NCBI GenBank assembly: GCA_944392145.1
Contig: CALXVS010000010.1
Coordinates: forward strand, 1 to 50,736
DNA length: 50,736 nt
Direction of reading: 5' to 3'
DNA from: an uncultured Alphaproteobacteria bacterium
GTDB taxonomy: Bacteria; Pseudomonadota; Alphaproteobacteria; CAAHEQ01; UBA3637
Shown: in pieces, positions 23,661 through 32,776 of the stretch
How positions within the stretch are numbered: the first letter of the stretch is position 1
Layout: every line of letters starts with the position of its first letter
Notes under the pieces: model-generated
Database searches by the model: none
What the model saw: the letters and a program-made list of their open reading frames with translations, nothing else
Told to the model about the DNA's origin: nothing
Position numbers and translations under genes: made by a program

Positions 23661-24169
23661 GTATGATAAGCAGTAAAAACAAATTGAAATTCTTCTCCGT
23701 TCATCTTTGGTTCTATAATAGCTTTTTTCTGTTTAAAATTGATTTCAAATCTTCCCTTTTTTGCAAAAGTTAACTCCCCTTTCTCAATGACCTCTGTCAA
23801 TGAAGAAAGTAGCTTACCCAAAGGCTGTTTTGTTTCTTTCCGCCGCTTAATAATATGCTGCAATCCCATATCATCATTTCCCCAAATCAGGGAAATACCC
23901 CCTATGTCTTTGCGTATAAATGCGTCTTTAACGTATCCTTGTTTTTCTTTCATTAACAAGTCAACCGCCGCTTGTCCTTTAACCCCTGTGTATTCTTTGC
24001 CTAAAATATCGGCTATCTTTGCACTGCCTTTACCGGAAATTCCCGACTGTTTTGCAAACTTCCCGTCTTTATCTCGTTTATGCTTACTTTCCTCCCAAGC
24101 GTTCAAAGCATATATGCCGGTATCTATCCGAATCAGGCGTTCTTTTGTGTTGATTTCAATGCGTATCAT
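23657..24169 (-). CDS. Putative PBECR-like phage nuclease B
   Basis: A 170-aa paralogue of nuclease A. The N terminus (MIRIEINTKERLIRIDTG), the linker ESKHKRDKDGKFAKQSG and the core to GLQHIIKRRKETKQ are nearly the same; the last ~45 residues (LTFAKKGRFEINFKQKKAII) differ strongly. It overlaps the upstream connector gene by 14 bases, so it is translated with the head-tail operon. A toxin carried in or made with the virion is possible. The ATG at 24169 is chosen because nuclease A starts at the same residue. Confidence 0.6.
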   Translation of the reverse strand: MIRIEINTKERLIRIDTGIYALNAWEESKHKRDKDGKFAKQSGISGKGSAKIADILGKEYTGVKGQAAVDLLMKEKQGYVKDAFIRKDIGGISLIWGNDDMGLQHIIKRRKETKQPLGKLLSSLTEVIEKGELTFAKKGRFEINFKQKKAIIEPKMNGEEFQFVFTAYHT

Positions 24170-24755
24170 ACTTGATAACCTCATAAGCGATACTCTTTTT
24201 TAAATACCCCGTATCAACAAGCGGTTTAGCACTTCCTTTTTTCCGAACGGTTGAGGGGGCATTTGGGGGATCTTGAATTTCATCAATGCTTTTTGCAATG
24301 CTGGTTTGCATGGCAACCCCGACATTTTTCATGCATTTACGCAAAGACAATCCTTTTTCCATGCTGTCTTGAAGCACCTTTGCCCAGGTGGCTTCATCTT
24401 TTTGGACGGCATTACGCATAAACGGCCGGGGCGGAATAACAACATCATGCGCCGGGATGACAACATCTTGCGCAAAGTTGCTCTTTTTTTTCTGAACGAA
24501 CCGGCCATTGCGGTTAAACTGACCGTTTTTTTCGTTCAAAGACCGGTAAATTGTCCGGTGCTGCTCCGGCACATGAATTTTTGCCCCATATTCCTGGATC
24601 AGCGCATTTTTGGCAACTTCCAAGCCATTTGGATAGGCGTCCCCCTCAAAATACCCGGCCTTAACCCCTTTGACTGTTGATAATTCTTTTTTGAACCGGG
24701 CACATAACTTTTGGACCCCCTTAAGATCAACCTTGACATCAAACTTGCCCGCCAT
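24156..24755 (-). CDS. HK97-gp10-like head-tail connector
   Basis: A 199-aa protein. VKVDLKGVQKLCARFKKELS, ALIQEYGAKIHVPEQHRTIY, IPPRPFMRNAV and PLVDTGYLKKSIAYEV are the characteristic segments of gp10-type neck proteins (PRPFMR and DTGxLxxSI). The ATG at 24755 has AGGGGG upstream. It overlaps both neighbours. Confidence 0.85.
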   Translation of the reverse strand: MAGKFDVKVDLKGVQKLCARFKKELSTVKGVKAGYFEGDAYPNGLEVAKNALIQEYGAKIHVPEQHRTIYRSLNEKNGQFNRNGRFVQKKKSNFAQDVVIPAHDVVIPPRPFMRNAVQKDEATWAKVLQDSMEKGLSLRKCMKNVGVAMQTSIAKSIDEIQDPPNAPSTVRKKGSAKPLVDTGYLKKSIAYEVIKYDTH

Positions 24756-25167
24756 ATGTCCCCCTGTAATACGGCCATGGTGATGTCGGGCGTTTGGGCA
24801 TTGGCGGCCGAACGGCAGATAAGATAACCAACAGCTCCAATCCATAGGGCGATAAAGCCAAAGCTTGCTCTAACCAATTTTTGAATTGTTTAAAAGTTGA
24901 GGACACATCCGCCTCACTGGCGCTTGAAAGGGGAATGGTTCGTGCCAAATCCGGATTCATTTGCAAATATAAAATATGACAGCAAGCGAGGTAATTACCG
25001 CGTACCTGCAAATCCAACGACAAATTGATTGCCCCGGGGATATTTGAAATATAGCTGCCGACACTTTTGGCCGCGGCTATAATGGCCGTATCGTCCATGT
25101 TTTTAAAATAGGGGAAATCGGCCCGAAGGATATCCGGTTCAATCACAATTGTCGTTGGAGGTGTCAT
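24739..25167 (-). CDS. Head-tail connector (DUF4054-type)
   Basis: A 142-aa, mostly helical protein (ILRADFPYFKNMDDTAIIAA, NYLACCHILYLQMN) with the organisation of DUF4054/gp6-like adaptors that bind below the portal. It lies between the capsid-proximal unknown gene and the gp10-like gene. Confidence 0.75.
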   Translation of the reverse strand: MTPPTTIVIEPDILRADFPYFKNMDDTAIIAAAKSVGSYISNIPGAINLSLDLQVRGNYLACCHILYLQMNPDLARTIPLSSASEADVSSTFKQFKNWLEQALALSPYGLELLVILSAVRPPMPKRPTSPWPYYRGTYGGQV

Positions 25168-25168
25168 G

Positions 25169-25522
25169 TTATTTCTTCTTTGTTAATTTCTTTTCTTTTT
25201 GAAACTCGGTAACAGCCGTTTCAATCTCTTCTTCAGCCTTTTGAAGCGTTTCGCCGTCAATTTGGGATGAGCCGTCCGTCAAGGCGCCGACCTCTTTTTC
25301 TTGTGATTGGGCGCTTTCTTTTTTTTCTTGAATAATAAAGCAGCCTTTCGGGTTTTTATCCGAACAAATACGCGGCCGAATAAATGCGCCATATTCATCC
25401 ATCAAGCGTTCATATAAAGAATCCGGAATGATATTCAGCATCGGTTCGGGCTTTAACGTAATTGTCACCTTGTTTTTCAACGCAAAGCAGGAAGCATTCG
25501 TTCCCCGTTTAATAATAATCAT
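25169..25522 (-). CDS. Phage structural-region protein of unknown function
   Basis: A 117-aa protein. The first half is beta-type (FALKNKVTITLKPEPMLNII), and the second half is a Glu/Lys-rich helix ending in LTKKK. It sits between capsid and connector genes, where head-completion or accessory proteins are common, but I do not recognise it. The ATG at 25522 gives AAAGG a normal spacing; another ATG lies six bases upstream. Confidence 0.6.
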   Translation of the reverse strand: MIIIKRGTNASCFALKNKVTITLKPEPMLNIIPDSLYERLMDEYGAFIRPRICSDKNPKGCFIIQEKKESAQSQEKEVGALTDGSSQIDGETLQKAEEEIETAVTEFQKEKKLTKKK

Positions 25523-25577
25523 GTTCATCCTTTCATAAAAACGGGGGCCTGTTTCAAGCCCCCTTTTTTAGGTTGAT

Positions 25578-26627
25578 TTAAGAAATGCCGTTATACCGCA
25601 CGATAAACATCGGGTATTGGACAACGCATCCGGATGTGGCGGCCGAAATCTTTTGCGATGTGACACTGTCTTTCACAAATAACGGATAAGCCCGCGCCAT
25701 TTCCACATAAGAGTTCAAAACTGTTTCCCGATTGCCCGGAATTAAAACCAAATAGAAGACATCGGAAGATGAATCCGCATCGTTAAACTGCGGAACAGCA
25801 ACAATTTCCAATTTATTGCCGTATGCTTCTTTCAGTTTAACACGTGCCGTTAAACCGTAAGTGTTGGCCCGATCCAATTGCGCAATGGAATCAGAGGCAA
25901 CCGCTAAAATTGCTTTCCCGCCGTTTTCCATTTCTTCATTGGCTAACCCTGCCGATTGAACGTTTAATTCGGAAAAAGCCGCCACAATGTCGTTATAGAT
26001 ATCTTCCGGCGTTTTAGAAGCCCATTCTGTTTTATTGTTAACGGTTGCCACCGCTTTAAAATCCGTCAACGATGGATCGTTTAACAGCCCATAGATCGGC
26101 GCATCACGGCCCGCCGTGGAAACACCGTTAAAGAAAAAATTGTTCCGCGCGATTGCCAATGTCCGCATGGATGCTTCGGCTTGATCGGCCCGATAATTTT
26201 CATAAAAAGAATTAACGGTTGCCTCTTCCAAATCGGTTGCATGCCAAGAGGTCGTATAGTAATAAACACCGCGCGGCGTGTTGGAATAATTGGTTCCGGC
26301 ATCTAATCCGTCGGTTGTTGTTCCGTCATCCGGGGACACTTTCCCCGTATATTCCTTTAATTTAATTGTGACCACTTTATCGCCCCAATTCCCGTTTTTT
26401 TGCGGTGTTGCGATTTTGTCGGCCACACGCGGTGCGGTCAAAACCTCAATCGCTTTCGGACGGATATAATTCAAAGCACCCAACGGCGCATTGATGTTCG
26501 GCGTTGTAATCATGCCGGGCAATGCGTTTTGAACGGCGATAATCCCTTTCTCTTTCGCGCGTTTAAAATAATCCGCATTTTGCGGATTTTCAACAGAGAC
26601 ACTGTTATTAATTTTGATTTTTGTCAT
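25578..26627 (-). CDS. Major capsid protein (DUF2184-type)
   Basis: A 349-aa protein with HK97-type capsid features: an N-terminal arm, an E-loop region (VVTIKLKEYTGKVSPDDGT), the spine helix area (SMRTLAIARNNFFFNG), and a P-domain/C-terminal part with YGNKLEIVAVPQF and YPLFVKDSVTSQKIS. This is consistent with DUF2184 capsids. The ATG at 26627 has AAGGAG upstream. Confidence 0.85.
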   Translation of the reverse strand: MTKIKINNSVSVENPQNADYFKRAKEKGIIAVQNALPGMITTPNINAPLGALNYIRPKAIEVLTAPRVADKIATPQKNGNWGDKVVTIKLKEYTGKVSPDDGTTTDGLDAGTNYSNTPRGVYYYTTSWHATDLEEATVNSFYENYRADQAEASMRTLAIARNNFFFNGVSTAGRDAPIYGLLNDPSLTDFKAVATVNNKTEWASKTPEDIYNDIVAAFSELNVQSAGLANEEMENGGKAILAVASDSIAQLDRANTYGLTARVKLKEAYGNKLEIVAVPQFNDADSSSDVFYLVLIPGNRETVLNSYVEMARAYPLFVKDSVTSQKISAATSGCVVQYPMFIVRYNGIS

Positions 26628-26638
26628 TTTTTTACTCC

Positions 26639-27142
26639 TTAAATATGGCAGATTTCGCAAACTTGATTGGCTGCGGCACCCGTTTCAACGACCCATCCGG
26701 TATCAATAAACCCCTCCGGGATGTTATCCGTCACTTCAATGGCCGTTCCGGATACAGTTTCCGTGCGTGTAATGGCCAATGTTTGAATTGCCCCCGTCGT
26801 CGGATTAACAACAACATTTTGCCCTTTAACGGCCGCTGTCGTTGAAACAGCGTAACAATATCCTTTTTTCACAACACAGACTTCTTCACCATCATTGATG
26901 TTCATGCTGTTTGTAACACCGTTTAAGGCCGGTTGATATTTTTCAAAAACGACAAAGCCGGCAACGGCGGTTGCTCCTGTTTTTTGACCGACGACCTGTG
27001 TTTCCGGATCTGTTCCCGGGAAACAAAAGCCCCCGGCCACGACATCCGATTCTGCCACCATCGGCAATTTTGTCACGGGGTTTTGGCGGGAAATCAACCC
27101 CGCTTTACCCAAAGCTTGTTCAATATAAACTTGATTTTGCAT
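26639..27142 (-). CDS. Capsid cement/decoration protein (gp24-like)
   Basis: A 167-aa beta-rich protein upstream of the capsid gene. Features such as GTDPETQVVGQKTGATAVAG and INDGEEVCVVKKGYCYAVST are typical of structural cement proteins that stabilise the head. GGAGGG precedes tandem ATGs; I use the second (27142) for spacing. Confidence 0.75.
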   Translation of the reverse strand: MQNQVYIEQALGKAGLISRQNPVTKLPMVAESDVVAGGFCFPGTDPETQVVGQKTGATAVAGFVVFEKYQPALNGVTNSMNINDGEEVCVVKKGYCYAVSTTAAVKGQNVVVNPTTGAIQTLAITRTETVSGTAIEVTDNIPEGFIDTGWVVETGAAANQVCEICHI

Positions 27143-27154
27143 CATTACCCTCCA

Positions 27155-27808
27155 TTAAAAATTCGGTTCAACTTCTTGTGTGTTTTCGCCGGCACCGTAA
27201 TTAAACGCATTATCCAGGCGAACTGTCTTTTTACACGCCTTTAACATTGCCGATAATTCAGCAACATTTTCCCTTTCGGTCGGAACACCCAAGTGATTCA
27301 GCGCTTTTACATAAATATCGCGTTCGTTCATGCCGGTAAAATTAAAATCACCGCAAACGTCTTTTGCCGCGTTGTAAGCACGCACCCTGGCTTCCTCCGT
27401 TTCTTTTTGTTTTTGCGAAACGGCATTAAAGATTTTTTGATACACAGCATCGTAATTTTCCGCTTTGCACGTGTTTTCTGATTTGACCGGTTCGGATACG
27501 TTTGCGTCTTTATCTTTTTCCTCTTGCGGCTCTTCATTATCCGCCTTTGACGTTTCAGACGGTTTATAAGCAAGTTTTTCAGCAAGTTTGGCAATTTCTC
27601 TGACTTTTTCATCTTCGCCGCCCGCAAATTCATTATCCGGTTTTCCGGAAATCGCCATGATTTCACGGATGATTTCCCGCTTATCTTCATTTTCGGTAAT
27701 GGCATCCGTTCCTTTATGAGCGTCTTCTTTTGCTTCTTGCGCAAAGAATTCACCCAAGTCAATTTCTTTACCGTCAATAAGCAACTTGACTTCATTTTTT
27801 GTTTTCAT
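27155..27808 (-). CDS. Nested scaffold protein (internal start in the protease gene)
   Basis: An in-frame ATG at 27808 is preceded by a perfect AAGGAG at good spacing, inside the longer gene. It would yield a 217-aa acidic scaffold (KTKNEVKLLIDGKEIDLGEF onward) without the protease domain. The same arrangement is known for lambda C/Nu3. It should outnumber the fusion form during prohead assembly. Confidence 0.7.
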   Translation of the reverse strand: MKTKNEVKLLIDGKEIDLGEFFAQEAKEDAHKGTDAITENEDKREIIREIMAISGKPDNEFAGGEDEKVREIAKLAEKLAYKPSETSKADNEEPQEEKDKDANVSEPVKSENTCKAENYDAVYQKIFNAVSQKQKETEEARVRAYNAAKDVCGDFNFTGMNERDIYVKALNHLGVPTERENVAELSAMLKACKKTVRLDNAFNYGAGENTQEVEPNF

Positions 27809-28351
27809 TTTTTTCTCCTTGTTTAACACACGAACGGATGAACCACATCGGCCCCGCTCTACAACGGCAACATGGTTGCCCTTTAAATCGGTCGCAATGA
27901 AATCATATGCATCATCATCTGAACGCGTTAATTTGTTTTCATAACTGGCCGATAATTCTTCAATTCCCTTATTTTCAATCGTATCAATAATGCCGCCCCC
28001 AGAGAACATAAGAGGAACGCATAAAAATTCGCCCTCTACTTCGGCTTTTTCACCGGTTGTTCCCTCTTGAAAATCCTTGGCATCTTTACCGTCTTTCCCC
28101 AACCATTCATGGCCGTTGACTAGCGGTTTTAGGGCAAAACTGTCTTTTGCTTTTTCCAATTCTTCCGGCGGCAGAAAAACCTTATAGATTTTATCCGGGA
28201 TGATTTTAATCCCGTCAATCTGTTCCTCCCCCAGTTCAGAACCGTAATATTCCAAGATTCCCGATTTTAAAATCGGTGATTTATCAACATACAAGTATCC
28301 GTTCTCATCAAAATGCCGATGAGAAAGGTTATTTTTAACCCTAAAAAACAT
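27155..28351 (-). CDS. Prohead protease (DUF2213-type) fused to scaffold
   Basis: A 398-aa protein. Residues 1-~175 are the DUF2213 protease-like domain (KIYKVFLPPEELEKAKDSFA, PLVNGHEWLGKDGKD, ELSASYENKL, HVAVVERGRCGSSVRVL; His of NGH and Ser are candidate catalytic residues). The rest is an acidic, helical scaffold with DUF-type C terminus. The start has AAGGA and overlaps the MuF stop. An internal start makes the scaffold alone. Confidence 0.8.
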   Translation of the reverse strand: MFFRVKNNLSHRHFDENGYLYVDKSPILKSGILEYYGSELGEEQIDGIKIIPDKIYKVFLPPEELEKAKDSFALKPLVNGHEWLGKDGKDAKDFQEGTTGEKAEVEGEFLCVPLMFSGGGIIDTIENKGIEELSASYENKLTRSDDDAYDFIATDLKGNHVAVVERGRCGSSVRVLNKEKKMKTKNEVKLLIDGKEIDLGEFFAQEAKEDAHKGTDAITENEDKREIIREIMAISGKPDNEFAGGEDEKVREIAKLAEKLAYKPSETSKADNEEPQEEKDKDANVSEPVKSENTCKAENYDAVYQKIFNAVSQKQKETEEARVRAYNAAKDVCGDFNFTGMNERDIYVKALNHLGVPTERENVAELSAMLKACKKTVRLDNAFNYGAGENTQEVEPNF

Positions 28352-29268
28352 TATTTTTCCTTTATAATTTCATACGTTTCTTTTGCTTTGTTCCAAACGG
28401 CGCGGTATCCTTGATAAAGAATCACACCATTTGCCCGACATCGGCAATTCGGCCGCTGTGCCGGAAGCCCCCTGTTCCCATATGTATCAATGACGGGATA
28501 TCGGCTTTCTTCACCGTATTTATAAATTTTTCCGTTCAATTGTAAGTGACCGCCATCGCCTCGTGATGTCCGGCTGTCAACAACCGCCGACCACTCAAAA
28601 TAATCAATACCCGCATCTTGTTGCATCAGTTCATTTAATGCTTCGGTTGCTTTAGATGTTTGATCGCGTGCAATGCGTTTGACGCGATCCTTTGTTATAT
28701 GCTTTTGCGTTAAAAGGGCATTATACACATCTTTCCACCCCTGCCCGCGCGTCATACCGTCAAACACAATGTTTTCAATGTTCGTCAACGTCTGAGTGGT
28801 TGTATTGCGAATTAAGGCCACATTTCGCCGCATAAACAGTCGCATCATCTCATCATACGCTTGGTCATAATGGATTGTGACGGCCTTTAATCCCGCTTTA
28901 TCTAATGCATCCCGTGCCGTTTTTTGGCCGAATCGCCTTATTTTCCTGATGAATTGAAGAACGATCTTTTCACCGTTTTTTGTCACCGTATCAAGTCCGG
29001 TTGTTTTCAGCTGCCGGATGACATATTCCACCGAAAAAACAGACGGTTTCCGGCGCGGATTATCAACATACAGGGCATTTTGAACGGGAATGGTCGTATA
29101 AACCCGTTCAATCTGCTTAAAACAAACCTCTAAAAACCTCATAAGCTCGGCATCCAAAGCCAGTCGGTAAAACACTTCCGCCGCTTTCCCCTTACCGGTT
29201 AAGTCAAGCGTTGTGTATCCGCCCCGTAAGCGCGACCGCCGTGTTCGGTTCGTTGTTTGTATGGTCAT
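28351..29268 (-). CDS. MuF-like phage minor head protein
   Basis: A 305-aa head morphogenesis protein. Its C-terminal part has the MuF signature: RIARDQTSKATEALN, FEWSAVVDSRTSRGDGGHLQ, and the Cys motif RPNCRCRANGV. Such proteins are packaged with the portal and may enter the host with DNA. It follows portal and nuclease C with small RNA C between them. Confidence 0.9.
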   Translation of the reverse strand: MTIQTTNRTRRSRLRGGYTTLDLTGKGKAAEVFYRLALDAELMRFLEVCFKQIERVYTTIPVQNALYVDNPRRKPSVFSVEYVIRQLKTTGLDTVTKNGEKIVLQFIRKIRRFGQKTARDALDKAGLKAVTIHYDQAYDEMMRLFMRRNVALIRNTTTQTLTNIENIVFDGMTRGQGWKDVYNALLTQKHITKDRVKRIARDQTSKATEALNELMQQDAGIDYFEWSAVVDSRTSRGDGGHLQLNGKIYKYGEESRYPVIDTYGNRGLPAQRPNCRCRANGVILYQGYRAVWNKAKETYEIIKEK

Positions 29269-29290
29269 TTTGTTCTTATTAAAAAAGAGG

Positions 29291-29319
29291 TTGATTTATC
29301 TTTCCGTAAGTGATATAAT
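29291..29319 (+). promoter_or_regulatory. Promoter of small RNA C
   Basis: TTGATT (29291-29296), 17 bp, TATAAT (29314-29319). The spacer (TATCTTTCCGTAAGTGA) differs from A and B by only two bases. Confidence 0.8.
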
Positions 29320-29325
29320 GTAAAG

Positions 29326-29413
29326 TAACCTGAAAGTGGTTGTAGAATTCGGTCTGTCAACCTTAAAGTTAGACATAGTGAACAAGTCCTCTAACGCTTT
29401 CAGGTTTATTATT
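29326..29413 (+). ncRNA. Small RNA C, convergent with the portal-nuclease gene
   Basis: Diverged in sequence but alike in layout: GGTTG pairs with CAACC (29338-29342 with 29358-29362), and the segment CTGTCAACC is kept. Here the terminal stem closes the whole RNA: AACCTGAAAG (29327-29336) pairs with CTTTCAGGTT (29397-29406), then TATTATT. The nuclease stop codon (29409-29411) sits in this tail. Confidence 0.7.
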
Positions 29414-31346
29414 CCACATAATAAGCGGTTAAAACAAAATTTATTTTTTGATTATACAATCTTGGTTCAATAACCGCTTTTTTAGATTTATATTCAATCA
29501 TAAATCTTCCTACACTACTTTCTTTAAGTTCCCCTTTTTCCACAATATCCGTCAGACTGCTTAAAAGTTTTCCAAGATTTTGATCCGTTTCTTTCCGCCG
29601 CTTAATAATATGCTGCAGGCCCATATCATCGTTCCCCCAAATCAGGGAAATACCCCCTATGTCTTTGCGCATAAAGGCGTCTTTAACGTATCCTTGTTTT
29701 TCTTTCATTAACAAGTCAACCGCCGCTTGTCCTTTAACACCCGTGTATTCTTTGCCTAAAATATCGGCTGTCTTTACACTGCCTTTATCGGAATGCGAGT
29801 CACCCGCCCCGCTTTCGGAAAACTTCCCGTCTTTATCACGCGGATGCTGTGACTCTTGCCATGCATTTTGGGCTTTCAATTTGGACGTCACCTCATCCGT
29901 GATATCGTCATAACCCAACAACCCGTCTACATCAGCGTCAATATCTATGTCGCCGATATTCAGATCTTTATCTTTCTTTAACCAGTTAAAGACGTCCTCT
30001 GTCTTGGCACCCATTTCAATCAGGGCTTTTGCCACTTCAACTTGACCTTTAAAAACCTCGGTGGTTTCTTTCTTGTTCAGTTCTTCCAGTGGTTTAAAGA
30101 TGTAATCTTTAAACTTAACAAATTTTCCGGCATCCATCCCGGCGACAACACCATACATGACCAGTAAATTGTCTTTGATAGATGTTTGAATGCGCCGCAC
30201 TTCGTCATACCAGCTTTTGCGATCCCCCTCACCGGTTGCATCCATACCTTGGGCCGATTTACCGAACAATTCCGTCATCGGAATAAAGGTTTTGGCCGCA
30301 ACAATGGCGTAGAACAACTCTACATTCTCACGCAATCCGGTTAAAGAAGTGGTTAATTGCATCACATCTTCTTCCAATGCTAACGGCGTCACCATAAAGT
30401 TATCCTGGACGGTTGACATCAGTTCCAATTGCTTCCGAAAGTTTTCGGCATTTACCGCAAAATTATTCCGATCCGTTTTCATGTAAATATAACGAAACCG
30501 GTTGATTAAATTGGCCGCCCCTTGGCTGACCAGGTTTGAATTGGCAACATCCGCCTTAATCAATTGAGTTAACGGCATGCCGAAATACATGCACAACGGC
30601 TTCATCATTGTTTCGGGGGTGTTTTGTTCAAAATGCAAAAAATGGCTGTGATGACACACACCAAGCCCGACAACATACCAACTTTTGGGTTTCATATAGT
30701 CATGTTCGGCCGGATTGATCGTATTAACCTCAACCGCTTGAACATTCACCGGATCAATATGCCGGAAGCCTTTAAACCGACGCATATCCATTTTTGATAA
30801 ATCCAAAGGCTCGGCCAGATTGTCTAATCCAAAGTCCAAGTAAATTAAACAACCGCCACTGACAAAAGAGCTGCGAACAGCGTTTATCAAATGTTCCGTT
30901 AAATGAAAAACATTTGCTTTTTTATCCAATGCACTCCTGTTAAAATCGCTCTCGTCTGACAGTATCTCCCCGCCTTTTGAAAACGGTGTTTTTGAAAGCA
31001 ATTCAAAAACTTTATTCATCAGCGGATCTTGCGCTAATGTATAACATTCCCAATAATTGACATTTTGATAATTATAATAGGCCAACTGGGCGGTTCCATA
31101 CCCACTGTTGACGGATTGCAAAGGGCTGACCCATTGGTTTTCAAGGCGCACTTTATGGGCATTATACATCTTAATGCCATATGCGGCCCCTAAATCTTTG
31201 GCCCCACCTGTTAGGCGCAATTGTGCCAAGGTAATCGGCTCTTTTACTGACAGGTCTTTTTTATCCCGCTTAAAAAAATCCGGATTAACCAACCATCTAA
31301 AAGGGCTCTTTTCCTGCCTTTTTTTAAAAAAATTTGAAAAATTCAT
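29409..31346 (-). CDS. Portal protein (DUF1073-type) with C-terminal PBECR-like nuclease domain
   Basis: A 645-aa fusion. Residues 1-~485 are a portal of the DUF1073 group (NVNYWECYTLAQDPLMNKVF, MPLTQLIKADVANSNLVSQG, FMVTPLALEEDVMQLTTSLT, IPMTELFGKSAQGMDATGEG). Then comes the linker NAWQESQHPRDKDGKFSESG and a domain nearly identical to nucleases A and B through GLQHIIKRRKE, again with a different last ~45 residues. Twelve nuclease copies could thus be carried per virion. The ATG at 31346 overlaps the TerL stop (TGATG). Confidence 0.85.
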   Translation of the reverse strand: MNFSNFFKKRQEKSPFRWLVNPDFFKRDKKDLSVKEPITLAQLRLTGGAKDLGAAYGIKMYNAHKVRLENQWVSPLQSVNSGYGTAQLAYYNYQNVNYWECYTLAQDPLMNKVFELLSKTPFSKGGEILSDESDFNRSALDKKANVFHLTEHLINAVRSSFVSGGCLIYLDFGLDNLAEPLDLSKMDMRRFKGFRHIDPVNVQAVEVNTINPAEHDYMKPKSWYVVGLGVCHHSHFLHFEQNTPETMMKPLCMYFGMPLTQLIKADVANSNLVSQGAANLINRFRYIYMKTDRNNFAVNAENFRKQLELMSTVQDNFMVTPLALEEDVMQLTTSLTGLRENVELFYAIVAAKTFIPMTELFGKSAQGMDATGEGDRKSWYDEVRRIQTSIKDNLLVMYGVVAGMDAGKFVKFKDYIFKPLEELNKKETTEVFKGQVEVAKALIEMGAKTEDVFNWLKKDKDLNIGDIDIDADVDGLLGYDDITDEVTSKLKAQNAWQESQHPRDKDGKFSESGAGDSHSDKGSVKTADILGKEYTGVKGQAAVDLLMKEKQGYVKDAFMRKDIGGISLIWGNDDMGLQHIIKRRKETDQNLGKLLSSLTDIVEKGELKESSVGRFMIEYKSKKAVIEPRLYNQKINFVLTAYYVE

Positions 31347-32776
31347 CACCGCAAAAATATCCTTCTTGCTCTGTCCCAATCGGGGCTTAAATTCCGTCGG
31401 GCCACTTTAAGCCCGTAAATTAAACAATCTACCAAATCATCGTGTTCATCCTGCTTACCACCGGTGAAAGCCTCTGTTTGTTTTATAAACTCAGGTATCC
31501 ACGACGCACTTTCAGGTATGTATACATATCCGCTTTCCAAATCGGCCGATATTTCCAGAAATCTTGTATACTTGTCCGCAACCTGCTCTTTGGATAGGAT
31601 TTTGTTGTAAAAGGTCGGCTGTAATTCTTTGATCGGAAGCCCCTCTTCCCGTAACTGTTGGATCAGGGAAATCCCGGATCCTTTATTTTCAATATAAACG
31701 GATCCAATCGTATTACACACACCGTATTTTGAAACGCAGTCGTGGTAAAATGCCGTTAAGTCATTCCTTAAAGCCGGAAAGTTGACTTTTTTACAATAGG
31801 CCTCCAGCAAATACCGCTCTTTTCCCTTTATCCCAAACAGCACAAAAGCCGAATTATCGGCCGATTTCTTTTCCGAAAACGCCGTATCGGCAACAATGAA
31901 CAAAATATCAAACTTATCCGGGGCAGATAAATAACGCCGGAAATGCTCTGTTTTTATCAGGTTGCCGCCTTGAATAATCGGGTTTTGCTGATAAAGCGCC
32001 TGAAAATTCGTATTCCCCAATGCCTTTTCCTGCTCACGCAAAAAGTGAATGTCACGAAATTCAGGGAACAACGCGTTGCCGTTACTATCTATGGCCGGAT
32101 GACGACTGGAAATAACCTTATCCCGATAAAATGAATCCGCCTTTAGCATGCCGATTAAATCATCTGTATGCCAGCGTGAATGCAGGACCAAAACCATTGT
32201 GTCGTTCTGCCGCCGCGACATAATATCCCCCCGAAACCTGTTTTCAACCTTTGCCCGAATGGTCGGGGAAAGCGCATCCTCCGCGTTGCGGTAGGGGTCA
32301 TCAATGATGGATATGTTGGACGGATACCCGGTGTTTCCCTCCCCCATCAAACGATAGTCAATCTGCCCGCCCCCTTTAAACCAAACAGATTCAGAGGTAA
32401 ACCGTTTTATAACATTGCCAAACACCGCTTGATAACGGTCACTTTTCAATATTCCCAAAACCTCGGATTGTGTTTTTTCTCTTAAATCGTCTGAAGACGT
32501 ATAAAAGTTAAATTTTAAGCCTCCATGCAATCCTATCAGCCAGGAAGTAAATATCCGCAGCTTTGTTGACTTACCATGCTGCACCGGTTCTTCACTTGTC
32601 GCTATGGGGCGTTCCCCTTTTAAAAACCTGAAATAAAGCTCATACTGGAAAAAATCACAAAGCTCTTCTTCCCATTTGCCTGTTTTAAATCCATCGGCGC
32701 CGCGCAGGTCTTCGTTAATGTAAAGATAGAAACTGTAAAAATCTGTTTGCAGATCCTTACGTTCGCTTTCTTTCAT
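31346..32776 (-). CDS. terL: Terminase large subunit
   Basis: A 476-aa DNA-packaging motor. The ATPase part has a Walker A-like PVQHGKST near residue 66 and Walker B ISIIDDPY. The RNase H-like nuclease part has FIVADTAFSEKK, VYIENKGSG and the terminal DEHDDLVDCL acidic pair. It cuts concatemers and pumps DNA through the portal. I start at 32776 (GGAG upstream), overlapping TerS by 20 bases; the longer frame lies inside terS. Confidence 0.9.
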   Translation of the reverse strand: MKESERKDLQTDFYSFYLYINEDLRGADGFKTGKWEEELCDFFQYELYFRFLKGERPIATSEEPVQHGKSTKLRIFTSWLIGLHGGLKFNFYTSSDDLREKTQSEVLGILKSDRYQAVFGNVIKRFTSESVWFKGGGQIDYRLMGEGNTGYPSNISIIDDPYRNAEDALSPTIRAKVENRFRGDIMSRRQNDTMVLVLHSRWHTDDLIGMLKADSFYRDKVISSRHPAIDSNGNALFPEFRDIHFLREQEKALGNTNFQALYQQNPIIQGGNLIKTEHFRRYLSAPDKFDILFIVADTAFSEKKSADNSAFVLFGIKGKERYLLEAYCKKVNFPALRNDLTAFYHDCVSKYGVCNTIGSVYIENKGSGISLIQQLREEGLPIKELQPTFYNKILSKEQVADKYTRFLEISADLESGYVYIPESASWIPEFIKQTEAFTGGKQDEHDDLVDCLIYGLKVARRNLSPDWDRARRIFLR

